A stretch of 64,000 bases of DNA from Ciona savignyi. Lineage: Eukaryota; Chordata; Ascidiacea; Phlebobranchia; Cionidae. Numbering within the stretch: the stretch's first letter is position 1; each line of letters starts with the position of its first letter. Made by a program: the position numbers and the translations under genes. Below the pieces are notes generated by a model. That model ran no database searches, was not told the origin of the DNA, and worked only from the letters and a program-made list of their open reading frames with translations. Of the stretch, positions 50,001 to 62,134 are shown piece by piece. Location of the stretch: contig CH003035.1 of NCBI GenBank assembly GCA_000149265.1, positions 146,014-210,013 on the forward strand, in the 5' to 3' direction.

Positions 50001-53000
50001 CCTGGAAGCGACAATTCTTGAGCGTTTCTTCAAATTTGAATTCAACAACCCGTAACAATACATCAGTGAAAATACATGACGTAATAAGCCAGTACTCAGC
50101 ACAACCAGTCGAATGACACAATACAATTTTGCCAGGTCATATAAAAAATATTTTATAACGTTTTAAACGTACTCGCGAACCCTTGAATTATGTGGGAAAG
50201 GTGTAAAGGTGCAAAATAACATATGTGACAAAATAAATAAACATTTTGACACCCGGGTGGGAACGTAAACACTGGTGCCTTTAGAGTACTGGTTCTATCA
50301 TCACATTACCGTATATTCGTAACTGGAATTATGTCAACGCGTTAGAATAGTGAAATTAAGTTTAGAGTATCTGGGTTTCGTTCCCGTTGGGCATAAAACA
50401 CTAGCGGCAGTATTTAATTAAAACTCTCAGATGGAATTTGTTTGAGTAGATGTGCTTCATTGCAGCCTCACCTACATTACTCTAAATTACAACGCAACAC
50501 CTATCAATTCTGTTAAATATACCTTGGCCAGTGTTGCTATACTTATTGAGCGTTTCTTATAACCGACAATTACGGCGAAGAAACAGCCAAAATTGACGAT
50601 GAGAAAATAATCAGATTTTTTGTTATACGTAGTGATTTTTGGCAGCGCAGGTGTATTACGTAATGAGCTTTGCTAGCGGTTTCGGGCCCGGGAGAATAGC
50701 AACAGAAATAGAAGCTTGAGTCACAATTTCGCGGCCGACCGTAGCCAAGACATACCAGAATTCCTTTGTGGTGGTTCAAAGAACGAAATGGTGTCATCGG
50801 AGAGGAAATAGGACACAATGAATTTTCGGTCCTTGTCGATGGGATTGTCAGTGGCCATGTATGCTACGAACCTCAGTACGTTGCTCTCCAAGCCATGCCT
50901 GTATGATTAAAAGCAAATGAACAATCGTCTAAATCATAAGAGCTATCGAGATCATGATCTTTTACTAACAGGACAGAATAAACAACAAAAAGTCATGTTG
51001 GCCATCAGAGCTAAGGTCCAGACGTCGGGAATAAACTAAGAGAATGTGCGGTTTGTAAAATTAAACAAAGTATATCCTCTTTTACTCGGGGCAATTCGCA
51101 TATCTCGTTGCTTCAGGTAATTTTTATAGCAATTTTCCAAACAACACAATACAATATTGTGGAAACTGGCGCGTGTGTACAAGTTTTCTCACAGTAACAG
51201 CGAAAACTTGTCCAGCGTACAGATTTGTCTCTCTAAATTTATACAATGATAAGCGAGTATAAATGCTTCAATACAGATTTTACTCTTATCACTAATACAA
51301 CAAAACAGTCTTATAATAGTCAGAATGTTGGGATGAAACTCATATGGGAGGAAACGAGAAAACAACATAATAAAGGGCAATATAGGCAGATCGGGGTTGT
51401 ATAAAGGTCGGGGTTAGTTTCGGTCTTTTATTCCCTTTAGGGTTGCCCAAAATGTCGTTCCAGAAATATGGTCACCTGTCCTTTTCCATAAACTTGATGA
51501 AATCTCTCTGGGGCGGCTTGGGTATAAGTCCCATGCATGAACATAGTGAGTCTTCCTCAGACCCGAAGCCATTGTACGGAGGCATGGGTCGCGGCACCTT
51601 CATTTCTGGATCAGCCTTGTATTTTAGAGCCTTGAACTCATCTGCAGATATTTACGACAAGATTGAATAGATATTTACCAAAATATTGATGGGTTTTACC
51701 AAATTGAAGAATCTTGTAAATCATACAAAACACACTGTAAGAGCTTTAAAAACCTGACGGTGAGCGCGAGGTAATCAGACGATTGCTCGTGCATTAATGC
51801 CACCCGCGCTTTCCCATTCACAGGGATAACCATGAATATCCTATCTTATAAAGAAGTCGTTTGGCCCAACACCCAACATCACTACCTTTAAAAATCCACT
51901 CAAAAATAGACCTAGTCATGATCTCAATACAGGTTCGAAACCAGGCCCAGTAAAAAAATTATTGAGATCAAGCAGATTATGCAGCCATGTATGGACAACA
52001 TGGTCCCGACAAGGCTCCGCTCGTCCTGGGTTCAAAGCTAGTCTCGGCCCGATAGAAAAAATTCTTAAAAAAATACTGTTGTCTTACCAAGACCAAACTT
52101 GGTTTTGTAATATTCCTTGGTGAAATTGTCGCAGTCGCAGAGAACTAACTTCCGCCCCCAAACGTTAACTACTGCACCAATAACCAGGTCAGCACTTGTG
52201 TAGAAATCCTCATACACTGCCCCAGTCTAAAATACAGAAAATAAAACAACAGAATGAGAAAGTGGCACCTCATGTACCACCCAGGTGGTAAAAACGATAA
52301 TTGGCAGACCATCTTCTGCCCACAGTCGGTTACCACAGCTACTAAAGCGTGTTCATTATATTCTTTTATTGCAATTTTAAATGGCTTTTATAATTCAACA
52401 AAAAAAAATGTTAAAGCAACGCATATTGGATAAGGACAATAGTCATGTCCTTACAGCTGTTGTTTAGACTTTTTTATGAAAGTCAATTAAGTGGAAGCGA
52501 AAGGGTCGTTTAAAATTTGAAGTAGCATTAAACAAACTGCAACAGGTTTGAAAACCTGACTGTGGTACAAGGCAATCCAATGACTAACCATGCTGAAATA
52601 ATTGCCGTAGTCCCACACACAGGCACAAACCTGGGTAACCTGTACCATAATAACCGATACTAGTTTAGTGGCCACCAAGAAATGATTAAAGAACTTATCC
52701 AGGTTAACCAAAGCCATTCTTAACCACTGCTCTGCATGATCGAAATACACAATACAACAAATACCTTTAAACTATCCAGTATGTAACGCCCACCATGACC
52801 CATTGGACCAAAGACATTAAGAACAGTTCGATCAGTTTTCTCACCAGGCTGTCTCAGTGGCAATGGTGCACTCTGTAATGCAATCCAGAAATTAGGACAC
52901 CTTAAATTGATAGAAAAGTTAGTTTTAAAATTTGAGCCTTACTTTTGGCAATCTTGCACGTTTCAGAAACACAGGAACAGCGTCTCTGCCAGCATTTGGG

Positions 53001-56000
53001 GGAATCACCTCCCGAATCTCAATGGTGTCATCAGCAAGGAAGTAGTGGAGTACCTGTGTAGCACATGTATGTAAGAAAATACCAAGTTTTTTCAAAGGAT
53101 TGGAACCACGACTGTTGTTGGAACTTGGAAAAAAGATTACCGCTTTCTAATAGTCTTGTCGGAGCTAGTGTAGTGGGTTGAATATTTAATCCAGATGTTG
53201 AAAAATGATTTAATTGAATCCACTGGATTGGGTCAAGTTTTTTGCCCAAAAAAAAACAAATGTGAGTAAATCACCGAAACATATTGGAGCAAGACATCTA
53301 TACTGTGCTAGAGAGTTAAGCAAGATAACAGTGAGCCGGATGGGTTTTTAAGTCAATCACCCACCTTAGGCACGAAACCCCAATAATTATGTTGGGAAAG
53401 TACTTAAACAAATATTTAAAATTGGTTGTTTCAAAATAGAAAAAACACAAAGCACACCTATTCTTACTTAAGTTTACTTAATCCATTTGATTTAAAAAAA
53501 ATTATATAAAGCTGTTTAAACCACAGTTATCCGGTCTTAATTATCTCATTGTTTCCAAAGTAAAGTTACCATCTCCCTAGTATCTCCAAACATGGAGTCT
53601 GCATCATCCCAGTAACAATCGAAACGAAGAACATGTCGGTCATGGTCCAGGAACTGCTTTAATGTGTCGGTTCGTTCATATGGCCGCAGTGCTTGCATGC
53701 TTTCTTCCATCTGGTAAACAAAGTTTTGTAATAAAAACATTGAAAAATGGGTTTCCAACTGTAAATTACACATTTTATATTTCAAACTGTAAAATATCTT
53801 CAGCTGACCAATACGTAATGGTAACTTTAATTGGAATATTTAAGTGAGAGAGTAATGGCTAGTTCTTTCATATAGGATAGATTTTAAAGGAAGTATTACC
53901 TCATTTCTAAGGTTACAGTATGGATCTTTTGGCACAGTTTCAGGAGTATTCACTCGAACTCCCAATTTGCGCAGAAAGTTCTTGGTGAAAGCATCGCAGT
54001 CTGTGAGCTTGAATTTCCTTGAATATTATACATAATTGTTTGCTACTTATATGAAAATAGGATAGGATGCTTCTAATGAAAACATGGTACGATATTGTTT
54101 ATTGCCATGGGAAGGATACATAGGATAGGATAGAATAGGATATTCATGTTTATCCCTGTGAATGGGAAAACCTGGGAGGTTATCACACGGGCAATCAGCA
54201 GATCACCTCGCGCCCATCATCGGGTTATCGGAGCTATTGCAGTGTGTTGTATATAATAGACACGTTCCTTCAATTTGGTAGAACCCATTAATTCGCTGGG
54301 TTCAGGCAATGTCCGTAAAGTGCCTTGCCCAAGGACACAACCGACTAGCTAGCGACCAGTTTCGCACCTGCAACCTTTCGATTGAAAGGCGACGCACTTA
54401 ACCGCTAGACCACCGGGCCGGACTAACGTCTAGTATATTGGGCCATTATGTGGGAAAGAGTGACAGTCTGACCCAAAATCTGGTGGTAACAGCCACCGTA
54501 ATCACCTGACTTGACAAGCCGGATTTACATTTAAGTTAATTATTCTAATATCCACAGGATTATAGCCAACTTGCAAGAGCTCTTTTGGCATAAAGTATGT
54601 CATATAATGCACAATAAAACTTCCACAATATACCTTCCATACAGAACAAGTTCGTTTCCAACATTAAAATGCTCCACAGTGTAATACTCATCATCATGAG
54701 GGGCTGGGATGGGGATTCGGTGCCTTCTTATGAGCGTTCCTTGTGGTATCCCAGAATTTTTAACCTGCATTTGGTGAACATGATCAGGCCATGGCCACAG
54801 CAGTTTAATCCACGCTAAAATTTACAATTCGGACAGACACTTTGTTGTTGCAAATTATACTGTATTTATATATAATATCATGTTTTAATTTTCACAATAT
54901 AGATATAGCTTTAGTTTTTTGATCATATTAATCTATGGGTTATGTACGATAGAAGCATTGATTAGGACAAAGAAACAAGCAAGTGGAGGTCTCGATCCTT
55001 CGGCTAGTCGACTGACGGTCCAGCACACTTTTACGAAGAAGGATAACTGTATTTTGGATCAATCATTTTAATTCAAAATTGAAGTGTACAGGGGTAAAAC
55101 AAATCAGAAAAAAAAACATTAAATTAATGGCAGTCGGATGATGATGTAGTTTATTATTAAATAACTTTATATTAATAGTCAGTACATAGCATTGTTAATT
55201 GTTAATTATAATACGTTTAAATTATGACATGACATCCATATCTAAAAAAGTTTTTAAGAATGCAAAAAAAATGCATTTTTAAAAAACTAAAGTAAATCAA
55301 CAAGGTAAATAAAAATAAGAAATATGTTATTAAAAGGATAGTCACATGTGAAAAACACATATAACTGAGGTTTTTCAGTGATAATTTTCTTTACTAAATC
55401 CAAATAGCTTTATCCAAACAGCAAGAATCCTTAAGTTACTTAAATGTCATATTTTTGTGCTGAAAACTGACTGCTGGATGAGTGTTTTTTTTCCATAAAA
55501 ATTATTTGCTTATATAGAATGAGATNNNNNNNNNNNNNNNNNNNNNNNNNNNNNNNNNNNNNNNNNNNNNNNNNNNNNNNNNNNNNNNNNNNNNNNNNNN
55601 NNNNNNNNNNNNNNNNNNNNNNNNNGAATGAGATTAAAAAGGCAAGGTTGATTGTATTCAATTGTTTACCTGCGGTTCAATCACTTGAATTGAATCATCT
55701 TCCAAGTAGAAGTAGATCTTGCATCCACGAATCCTGTATTGTTCCTCACGCTTTTCATGGACTGCCTCTTGAAAGTATGCTTGGAAGCACAGCACCTAAA
55801 GTAAGAGTTTTTCCAAATGCTGATTATATAAACAACTATATACAATGATAATTACTGTAATATAAAACAACTTTCAACTCTACTATATTAACAGAGCCTC
55901 AAAATAATTTTAATGTGATTTTTAGTGGAGCAACAAATTTAAAATTTATGAAAAACATAAATGCCGTTTGGCAAATCTAGTATGTAGTTGTTACAAATTA

Positions 56001-56583
56001 AACATGGTTATAATACAATCATGCCTGCTAGTTAGCGATTTCACCACTGGCATTTGCCATTGATTGGATGTTTTTTACTACAGTAAATTCACTAAGATTG
56101 GACAAATAACAATATCTAAATAAAACATATAAATAAGTACACCAATACTCTACTTACACACCTGTCTATCAAATGAGACCCACGCTGGGGCGTTGCTGCC
56201 TTCTCCTTTGGGAAACACACTATGTTTGGATCTTTTCTTTTGTCCAAGAAGAAGTTCACCTCCTATACCTGGTCTTTGCTCACCAACCAACATGGACACA
56301 TCGTTGCAATAGTCGAAGTGATGAGACTTGTGGAACTTTTCTTTTCCAAGCTATTAATGTGTATATTCAAGTTTGTTTCTAAAGGTGACTGGTAGGCATT
56401 TAGCTATTTACATTTTACATATCCCTAAAGTTAATTAAGACTACAAAATAGCATTAGCTAACCAAATATAATTATAGTCTACTCTACTCAGAGCTATTTT
56501 TCTGAATTGTATTCTTTTTATAATAAAGGTTATTTACTTACGCTTTTGTTGAACGAGTTTCCAGGTAAATACGGTAATGCCAT
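47012..56583 (-). CDS. EFHC2: EF-hand domain-containing protein 2, axonemal DM10 protein
   Basis: Inner-microtubule-doublet protein of motile cilia and flagella, related to EFHC1/Rib72. Minus-strand exons: 56583-56542, 56350-56162, 55795-55670, 54764-54634, 54017-53900, 53710-53570, 53053-52943, 52872-52765, 52226-52088, 51641-51476, 50898-50756, 50001-49805, 49293-49160, 48528-48384, 48162-48023, 47684-47582, 47116-47012; 745 aa, all phases consistent, close to the roughly 750 of vertebrate EFHC2. The N-terminus [14 protein letters not shown] and [11 protein letters not shown] favour EFHC2 over EFHC1. Three DM10 domains lie at about 78-195, 236-375 and 430-537 (e.g. [39 protein letters not shown]). 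C-terminal EF-hands follow; the first loop ([12 protein letters not shown]) lacks the usual acidic residue at position 12, while the second ([12 protein letters not shown]) keeps it. Confidence 0.96.
47336..47415 (-). repeat. tRNA-Ser/Leu-like repeat fragment
   Basis: 'atgggctcgatatta', 'atgtatcagtcgcgttaaccattcg': same order as the copy at 4928. In the last EFHC2 intron. Confidence 0.55.
47812..47895 (-). repeat. tRNA-Ser/Leu-like repeat fragment
   Basis: 'acccattatgggcttgatatta', 'ggtatatgaatcggttgcgtg', 'ttcggtcaca': another copy of the 4928 family, in an EFHC2 intron. Confidence 0.55.
49443..49545 (+). repeat. SINE head fragment
   Basis: 'ccgtcagtcggatgcttttcggttcaaaaccggtcgc' resembles the tRNA-like head with a B box. 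In the EFHC2 intron 49294-49804. Confidence 0.5.
51748..51860 (+). repeat. SINE 3' part
   Basis: Body and tail only: 'gagcgcgaggtaatcagacgattgc' then 'cacagggataaccatgaatatcctatc'. Intronic in EFHC2. Confidence 0.7.
52283..52360 (-). repeat. SINE fragment
   Basis: Short antisense body remnant ('gcccacagtcggttaccacagctac', 'gtgttc'). Intronic in EFHC2. Confidence 0.5.
54120..54422 (-). repeat. tRNA-derived SINE, near full length
   Basis: Best reference copy in the window. On the minus strand the head has an A-box-like GGTGGTCTAGCGGTTAAGTG and a B-box-like GGTGCGAAACTGG, followed by the body and a tail of atcct units. Intronic in EFHC2, antisense to the direction of the SINE copies at 13928 and 23668. 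Confidence 0.85.
55526..55625. other. Assembly gap, 100 N
   Basis: In the EFHC2 intron between 54764 and 55670, so no exon is lost. The 9-mer gaatgagat ends just before it and restarts just after it. Confidence 0.99.
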
Positions 56584-57532
56584 AGTTTTGAAATGATCTG
56601 TACCGCCACTTATCCAATCATCAAAAATCAATTAAGCGATGTGCGACATACGATAGCCTATGTGTAATAGCGAGGATTGATTCAGCTTCCATTCGTTGTT
56701 ACGTAGTCATGGCTACCATGTCGAATAGGTGATATTGCTATAGAAATCATACCACTAGGGGTAGGGAGAAAATATTTTTACGATTTGTTTATGAAGGAAA
56801 CGAGAAAATTTTAGTTTCACGGGTACAATACATTAAATTTATGTTGTAAAAAATGATGAGATTTAAAAAATGTTTTTTGTTGTTTTGAAACCAGTCGCTA
56901 ACTGGAGGGTTGTTTCCCTAGACAACGCGTTTAGCGAACATGGCCTGGATCTAGCAAATTAATATATTCTACTGTTACTAAAGAAACATTTAAGCATATC
57001 CAATACATTACAATAGCTCCGGTAAAGCGACCACGGTCGCAAGGTAAATTTGCGATTTTTTCTATGCCACTCTATACTACGTTTTTTTGAAACATGAAAA
57101 TAAAACATGAAATTCCTATTCTATCCTTACCACCGTTATAACTCGCTATTAAATGGTATCTTATTGTGTTTCGGAGAGTATTCCTTAACAGATATCACTT
57201 GGTGGTTAGTTGATTAATTACTGCATTAGTAAAATCGTGTGACTTCTTAAAAAAGCCAGTGTGGAAACAACGAGTTAAATAATAAATAAATCACCACTTG
57301 TGCCTATAAATTGAGACAATTCTGCAAGTTGTTAAACGTTCGACTGGCGGACTACCACTTCAACTTTCTCACCGTAATTCCTAGGACAAAATTAAATAGC
57401 CTTCTTCTCTTTGTGTTAAGCCATATAACCAATATAAATTAAAAATATTTACATGTTTATTTTAGCTGCATAATTTTCCAGGTAATAGGCCTGCTTGTCC
57501 CGAGTATACGCTATTATATTAAACCTTGCTAC
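56584..57532. other. EFHC2 upstream region, no gene recognised
   Basis: Should contain the EFHC2 promoter and the 3' UTR of the next minus-strand gene (AATAAA at 57456-57461). A short SINE remnant 'aatagctccggtaa' sits near 57013. Confidence 0.5.
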
Positions 57533-58987
57533 TTAAGTTCCGTAAAAATAAAAACTTATAAAAGCAGGTAGTAGCAAAATAAAACAAAACAGAACAATAT
57601 GTATAGAAATAGTGGATTCGTTGTCAAGTATTTTGTCGGCCAATTCGGTTATCCGAGTGGTTGCCTTTTCTGTTGCACTGCCCGTTGATACAAGTTCTGA
57701 AGCGCTGGAACCGCCTTCATCTTCGGTATCATCAGGTGAACTAACGGATAAATTATGAATCGTTTAAATTTGAGTGTTGAATTAGACATGAGAATGAATG
57801 TAATATTGAAATATTTTAGCCACACATTGCAAATTTGCGTGTGGCAAGTGTTTAAAAATTTCAGAACATCATATACAACCAAGAACGTACGTGTGCTTCT
57901 TCTAAAGAAAGTTACGCGTTGGCTTTATATTTATGTGGTAAATAAAATAAAAATCAACAAATTTGTATGTTTTAGGGACAAAAAAACACTAATTAATCAC
58001 ACAAATCCTGTGTCTCGTCACCTGTCGGTAGTTGGTTCAGTTTGTGTTGAAGCGTCCGAACTCCGCTTGGCCTCTGTTGAATCTCCGCCTGTTGGTTCTT
58101 TATTCGCACATTTGGTTAACTCACCTGAAGCATCAGATGGACTCTTGCTTGGTTTTGACGAAGTTTCGGTGGTTGTGAACGGCCTTTATAAAAAACATGT
58201 ATTTCAGGCTTTTTCAGCACTTGTATTAAGGCCAAGAGTGCATCTTGATTTTGCAACAAGAAAAATGGTTTGTATAGGATAGAATATTCATGTTTATCCT
58301 TGTGAATGGGAAAACCAAGGGGGTTAACACACGGGCAATCGTTAGATCACCTCGCGCCGACCGTCGGGTTGCCGAAGCTATTGCAGTGTGTTGTATATGA
58401 TAGACACGTTCCTTCAATTCGGAAGAACCCATTAATCCGCTGAGTTCAGGCAATGTCCGTAAAGTGCCTTGCCAAAGGACACAACCGATTAGCTAGCGAC
58501 CAGTTTCGCACCTGCAATCTTTCGATTGAAAGGCGTCGCACTTACCCGCAAGACTAACCGGCCGGACAGTATTATATATAACTTATACCTACCCGTGGTC
58601 TAAAACAGCAGAATATCGTGATTCGACCGTTAAACCTTTGTTTATGGACGTAAAGGCTTTATATCCACTACTGTACTTGTATACTTCTTCTGCCATGGCG
58701 TTTTCGACAATTTTAAGACCTTCCAATACCCGAAGTGCGTACAATTTTTGGTTGTACCAAGTATACCACTCGCCATCTAAACGAAAAACCTTGATTGGTT
58801 GAAAGGTGTCGACTGGAAGCTTCCCCTTTACGATCGCATCAATGGCATCATGGATCAAAGTGCCGTCCCTAAAGTCCAGGGCAATGTACCTTCGGGTGAA
58901 ACGGATATCACTGGGTCGTATACTCAGGAGATCACTGGGAGCGTCAGTATTGTCTTCGAAATTCACAGTATTTTTCGTATTCGACAT
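57533..58987 (-). CDS. Unrecognised tail-anchored protein with ParB/sulfiredoxin-like block
   Basis: Minus-strand exons 58987-58593, 58183-58022 and 57740-57533; 254 aa, phases 2 and 2 agree, ATG at 58985-58987. Residues 22-90 contain IRPSDIRFTRRYIALDFRDG, IHDAIDAIVKGKLP, IKVFRLDGEWYTWYNQKLYA. This spacing (R-P-S-x-I-R, F-x-D-G, I-x-V, W-Y-T-x-x-N-x-x-L) recalls ParB/sulfiredoxin-fold proteins, where the final motif is often D-N-R-R-L; here the Asp and both Arg are replaced. Residues 133-220 are a Ser/Thr/Glu/Lys-rich linker. The last 25 residues include a hydrophobic stretch (IVLFCFILLLPAFISFYF) ending 2 residues before the stop, which predicts a C-terminal anchor with the rest in the cytosol. 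There is no signal peptide. The gene model is strong; the fold call is an inference and no function is claimed. An AATAAA follows 72 bases after the stop. Confidence 0.7.
58272..58566 (-). repeat. tRNA-derived SINE, near full length
   Basis: Very similar to 54120-54422. It fills most of intron 1 of the tail-anchored gene (58184-58592), inserted in the gene's own orientation. Confidence 0.85.
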
Positions 58988-60222
58988 AGTTGTTGCACCG
59001 AGAAGCAGACTTTACACTAAGTACGACTGCAACACAGAACTGTTTTTGTGTTAGCGTTTAACGGTTTTAAGCAATAAACCGGATACGACAACATTCCCGC
59101 AATGATGACACGAATGAAAGCGTCATTTTTGCGCATTATTAACCGAAAATCGTCGTTTATAATTGTATAGGTTATGTTAAGTGTTATTGCGTAAATGTAT
59201 TTTACGTAGTATTACCAAAATGACACTTTTTGTGCAAAAATGACACCAGATAGCTGGGCAAAATTTACCCGGGTTATCGTGCGAGCTCTATGCGTCATAT
59301 ACCTACTGCATATAACAAACATAATAACAATAATTCAGCAGCCCTAATATCGGTGAATGATATAACGCACACATTAGCAATCGTCAGATTACCTCGTGTC
59401 CGTCGCCGTGTAACTGGAGCTATTGCAATGTGATGTACATGTTTAAGTAAAGACAGCGACCAGCGGATAGGATAAGAAATTATATTTATGTTTATCCCTG
59501 AAACTGGAAACGCAAGAGGCGTTAACACACGGGCAATCTTCAGATCACCTCGACCCATTGTCGGGTTACCAGAGCTATTGCACTGTGTTATTCGGACGTT
59601 TCTTTAATTTGGTAGAACCCATTATTTCACTAGTTACTGTAAATGTCTGTTAAGTGCCTCCAGGACAAAATTGACTCTCTAGCGACCAGTGTCAAACCTT
59701 TAACACTTCGGCTGAAAGGCGACGCACCAACCCACGGAGCTAATTGGTGGGACATAGTTTTAAGCCTGCAACCTTTTCGGATGCATGCTGACGCTCTTGT
59801 TCAAGCGTACCGCCCTTATCATTTCCTTTACAGTGTACAGAATGGTGAGTTCGGTTTGTACTTCGCTAGGCTACATAATTTTAATGTTATGAGCATACGT
59901 ATGTGTGAGATCCCATTATAACAAAAGTTTTTCACCATACTTTCCAAATATTGTTTACTTTATTCAAAACAATTGCAAAGGTCTAAACTTCAACTGTTAA
60001 TTTGACTATGCTCAAATACACCTTGTGGTTAATCGAAAGCAAAGTATTCAGAGCAACACATATTCCTGAACAACTTTGGATGTTTAGATGCACCCTGTCC
60101 ATTTCTTCATAAAAGTTAAAAAAAAGCACAAGAACTATGATTAAATTAATGTAAAATCAAAACTTATCATTGAGTGATAATCTTTATTAATATAATCAAG
60201 AAAGTACAGTATCAAATTGTAT
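58988..60222. other. Intergenic with SINE copies
   Basis: Apart from SINE sequence (59365-59430 partial, 59460-59755 longer) no gene was seen. The AATAAA for the NDUFA1-like gene lies at 60183-60188, minus strand. Confidence 0.55.
59460..59755 (-). repeat. tRNA-derived SINE
   Basis: Divergent copy with tail ('aggataagaaattatatttatg'), body ('gatcacctcgacccattgtcgggttacc') and decayed head. Another partial body lies directly upstream at 59365-59430, so one may have inserted near the other. Confidence 0.75.
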
Positions 60223-62134
60223 TTAAAACTTGGCTCCTTCAGGAAAGCTTTTTGGTCTCCATAATGGGTGAACCCAAACTGCCTGGAATAAGAACATTTA
60301 GAATGTTTCTTACCTGGACCTAATTGTAGGCTATTGGAAGTTAAGTTCAGTTATATACCTGATTTGCAACCCCACTTGAATTTAATCAAGGTATTGCAAT
60401 AAATTGTGTTGTCTGGATATACCCTAAAGTTTATTGGACAGCAGTGGGGATTGAAATTTATGTACACAGACAGCTACATTTATTATTGTTGTATAAATTA
60501 AATAAATGATGTATAATATACAGCTTAACTGCTAAAACAGTTTGATCATTACATTTTAGTAAAGTTTTATGATATTATTTATAGAATTATATTTATCTTT
60601 ATATATTAATACAATACAGGTGTATTCTGTTTTAACAATTTCTATAAAAGAGAGGTTAGAAAGTAATATTAATTAAATAGAACCCTTTTTTTACATAAAA
60701 CTTGCTTTGTAAACATTTTAGAAAATGCGTTACAGTTAAGGCAAGAACATTTGATCCTAGGTAATACTTTAGACTGCAGTAAATAACTGTCCACTTACTT
60801 TTGCTGGGAAAAGTCCTAAACGGTCGTCTCTTTCCTTTAATCGAGACGCCATATTGGAGTTATCACCTTTGTACGAGTAAGGAACCTAAATAAAACCGAG
60901 TCATTTAGAAAAGATTATCTAAGTGAAATTTACTATTTAAATGTATTTTTATTAATGGTTAAAATGCATTTTCATCGTACATGTATAAAAGGATTGTTCC
61001 AGAATGATGTTTTATATTTAGTACAATTAGATACAGCGAAAGTCTTGGGTGTCTGCATAAAAACAATTAGATGTTTGCAGGCACCTTAATTTATTTTAAA
61101 AGCAACATGTGTTTTTCTACCAGTTTTTTTGATTAAGTATGAATCTTCTTTTTTGTAAGGTGAAAAAAGAACCATGTTAAGAAAAAGTTGTGGTATTTTA
61201 TCAGCAAAACACCAATTATTGGTTTTATTTTTCTGTGGCAGTATTGTTTATTTCTTCACTTTTTGGTAAATTACATTTAAAATCTTTACCACTCAGGTTC
61301 CTTTTTTAGTCAAATATTTTATCTTTTAAATTATTTTTAACAGTATTTTTTGGTATTTTTCATGCTGACTTAAATACTTTATAAGTAATTAAGTACCTAT
61401 TTTTTAAATTAAGTATTAACACTGAATAACAGCAAAAAGGGTAAATTTATACCTATGAAATTAAAAATTTGGCCTTGATTTGCAAACCAATATCTGCACC
61501 AGTGGTTTTACTGTTATTATAAGGCCATTACAAACAACGTACCGTATTGTTATGTTAATGGGTATGTTTATTTAATTTGGCTATTTAAGTTCAAAGTGTC
61601 CGATTACGCTAGACAATCATTTCAATTAGTTAGGATCTTTATGTTCATTTCCATGAATGTGAAAACGCGAGACGTGTTAACATACGGCCAATCGTCAGAT
61701 TACCTCGTTTCCACTGTCGGGTTACCCCACATCCAATTTAGTTTGTTGTGTATGATTAAGACTTTCCTTCGAACCCAATATTCCACTGGGTTCAGTCAAT
61801 GTCTGATAAACACCTTGCCAAAGGACAAAACCAATTAATAAGCTATCAATTGCAAACCTGCAACCCTTCTGCAAAAATGCAACGCACAAACCCCCACACT
61901 ATTAGGTCAAAATAGTTGTTTTTGTTTTACGACTTCACAGATCTGAGGTCATGAGAAGGATGTCATGAACGAAGATAATTTCTAACAACTAAGTAATGTA
62001 ATTTAAATACAACTTACTCTATTATCCAATGCTCCTCGATAATTTCTACGTTGAACAAAATATGCCATCAAAATTAGACCATGGCCAAGTACCAAAGTTA
62101 CACCAATTGTTGGTAGCGCTTCCACCCACGTCAT
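60223..62134 (-). CDS. NDUFA1: NDUFA1-like complex I accessory subunit
   Basis: Minus-strand exons 62134-62018, 60885-60799 and 60282-60223, all phase 0; 87 aa. The start MTWVEALPTIGVTLVLGHGL resembles the W-x-E-x-L-P N-terminus of the MWFE subunit and runs into one transmembrane helix (about residues 8-27). The middle exon has LKERDDRLG, matching the conserved R-D-x-R patch, and the end is WVHPLWRPKSFPEGAKF. MWFE is a single-pass inner-membrane subunit needed to assemble the membrane arm of mitochondrial complex I. The protein is about 15 residues longer than the mammalian one, and small size limits certainty. A small nuclear gene with introns of over 400 bp and 1.1 kb is unremarkable. The AATAAA is 35 bases after the stop. 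Confidence 0.65.
61620..61910 (-). repeat. Diverged tRNA-derived SINE
   Basis: 'caatcgtcagattacctcg', 'tgtcgggttacc', 'ccttgccaaaggacaaaacc': an old copy in intron 1 of the NDUFA1-like gene. Confidence 0.7.

Noticed and set aside
58799..59054. Two overlapping plus-strand ORFs
   Set aside because: Shadows of the tail-anchored gene's first exon; the minus frame has an ATG, good splice phases and a continuing protein.
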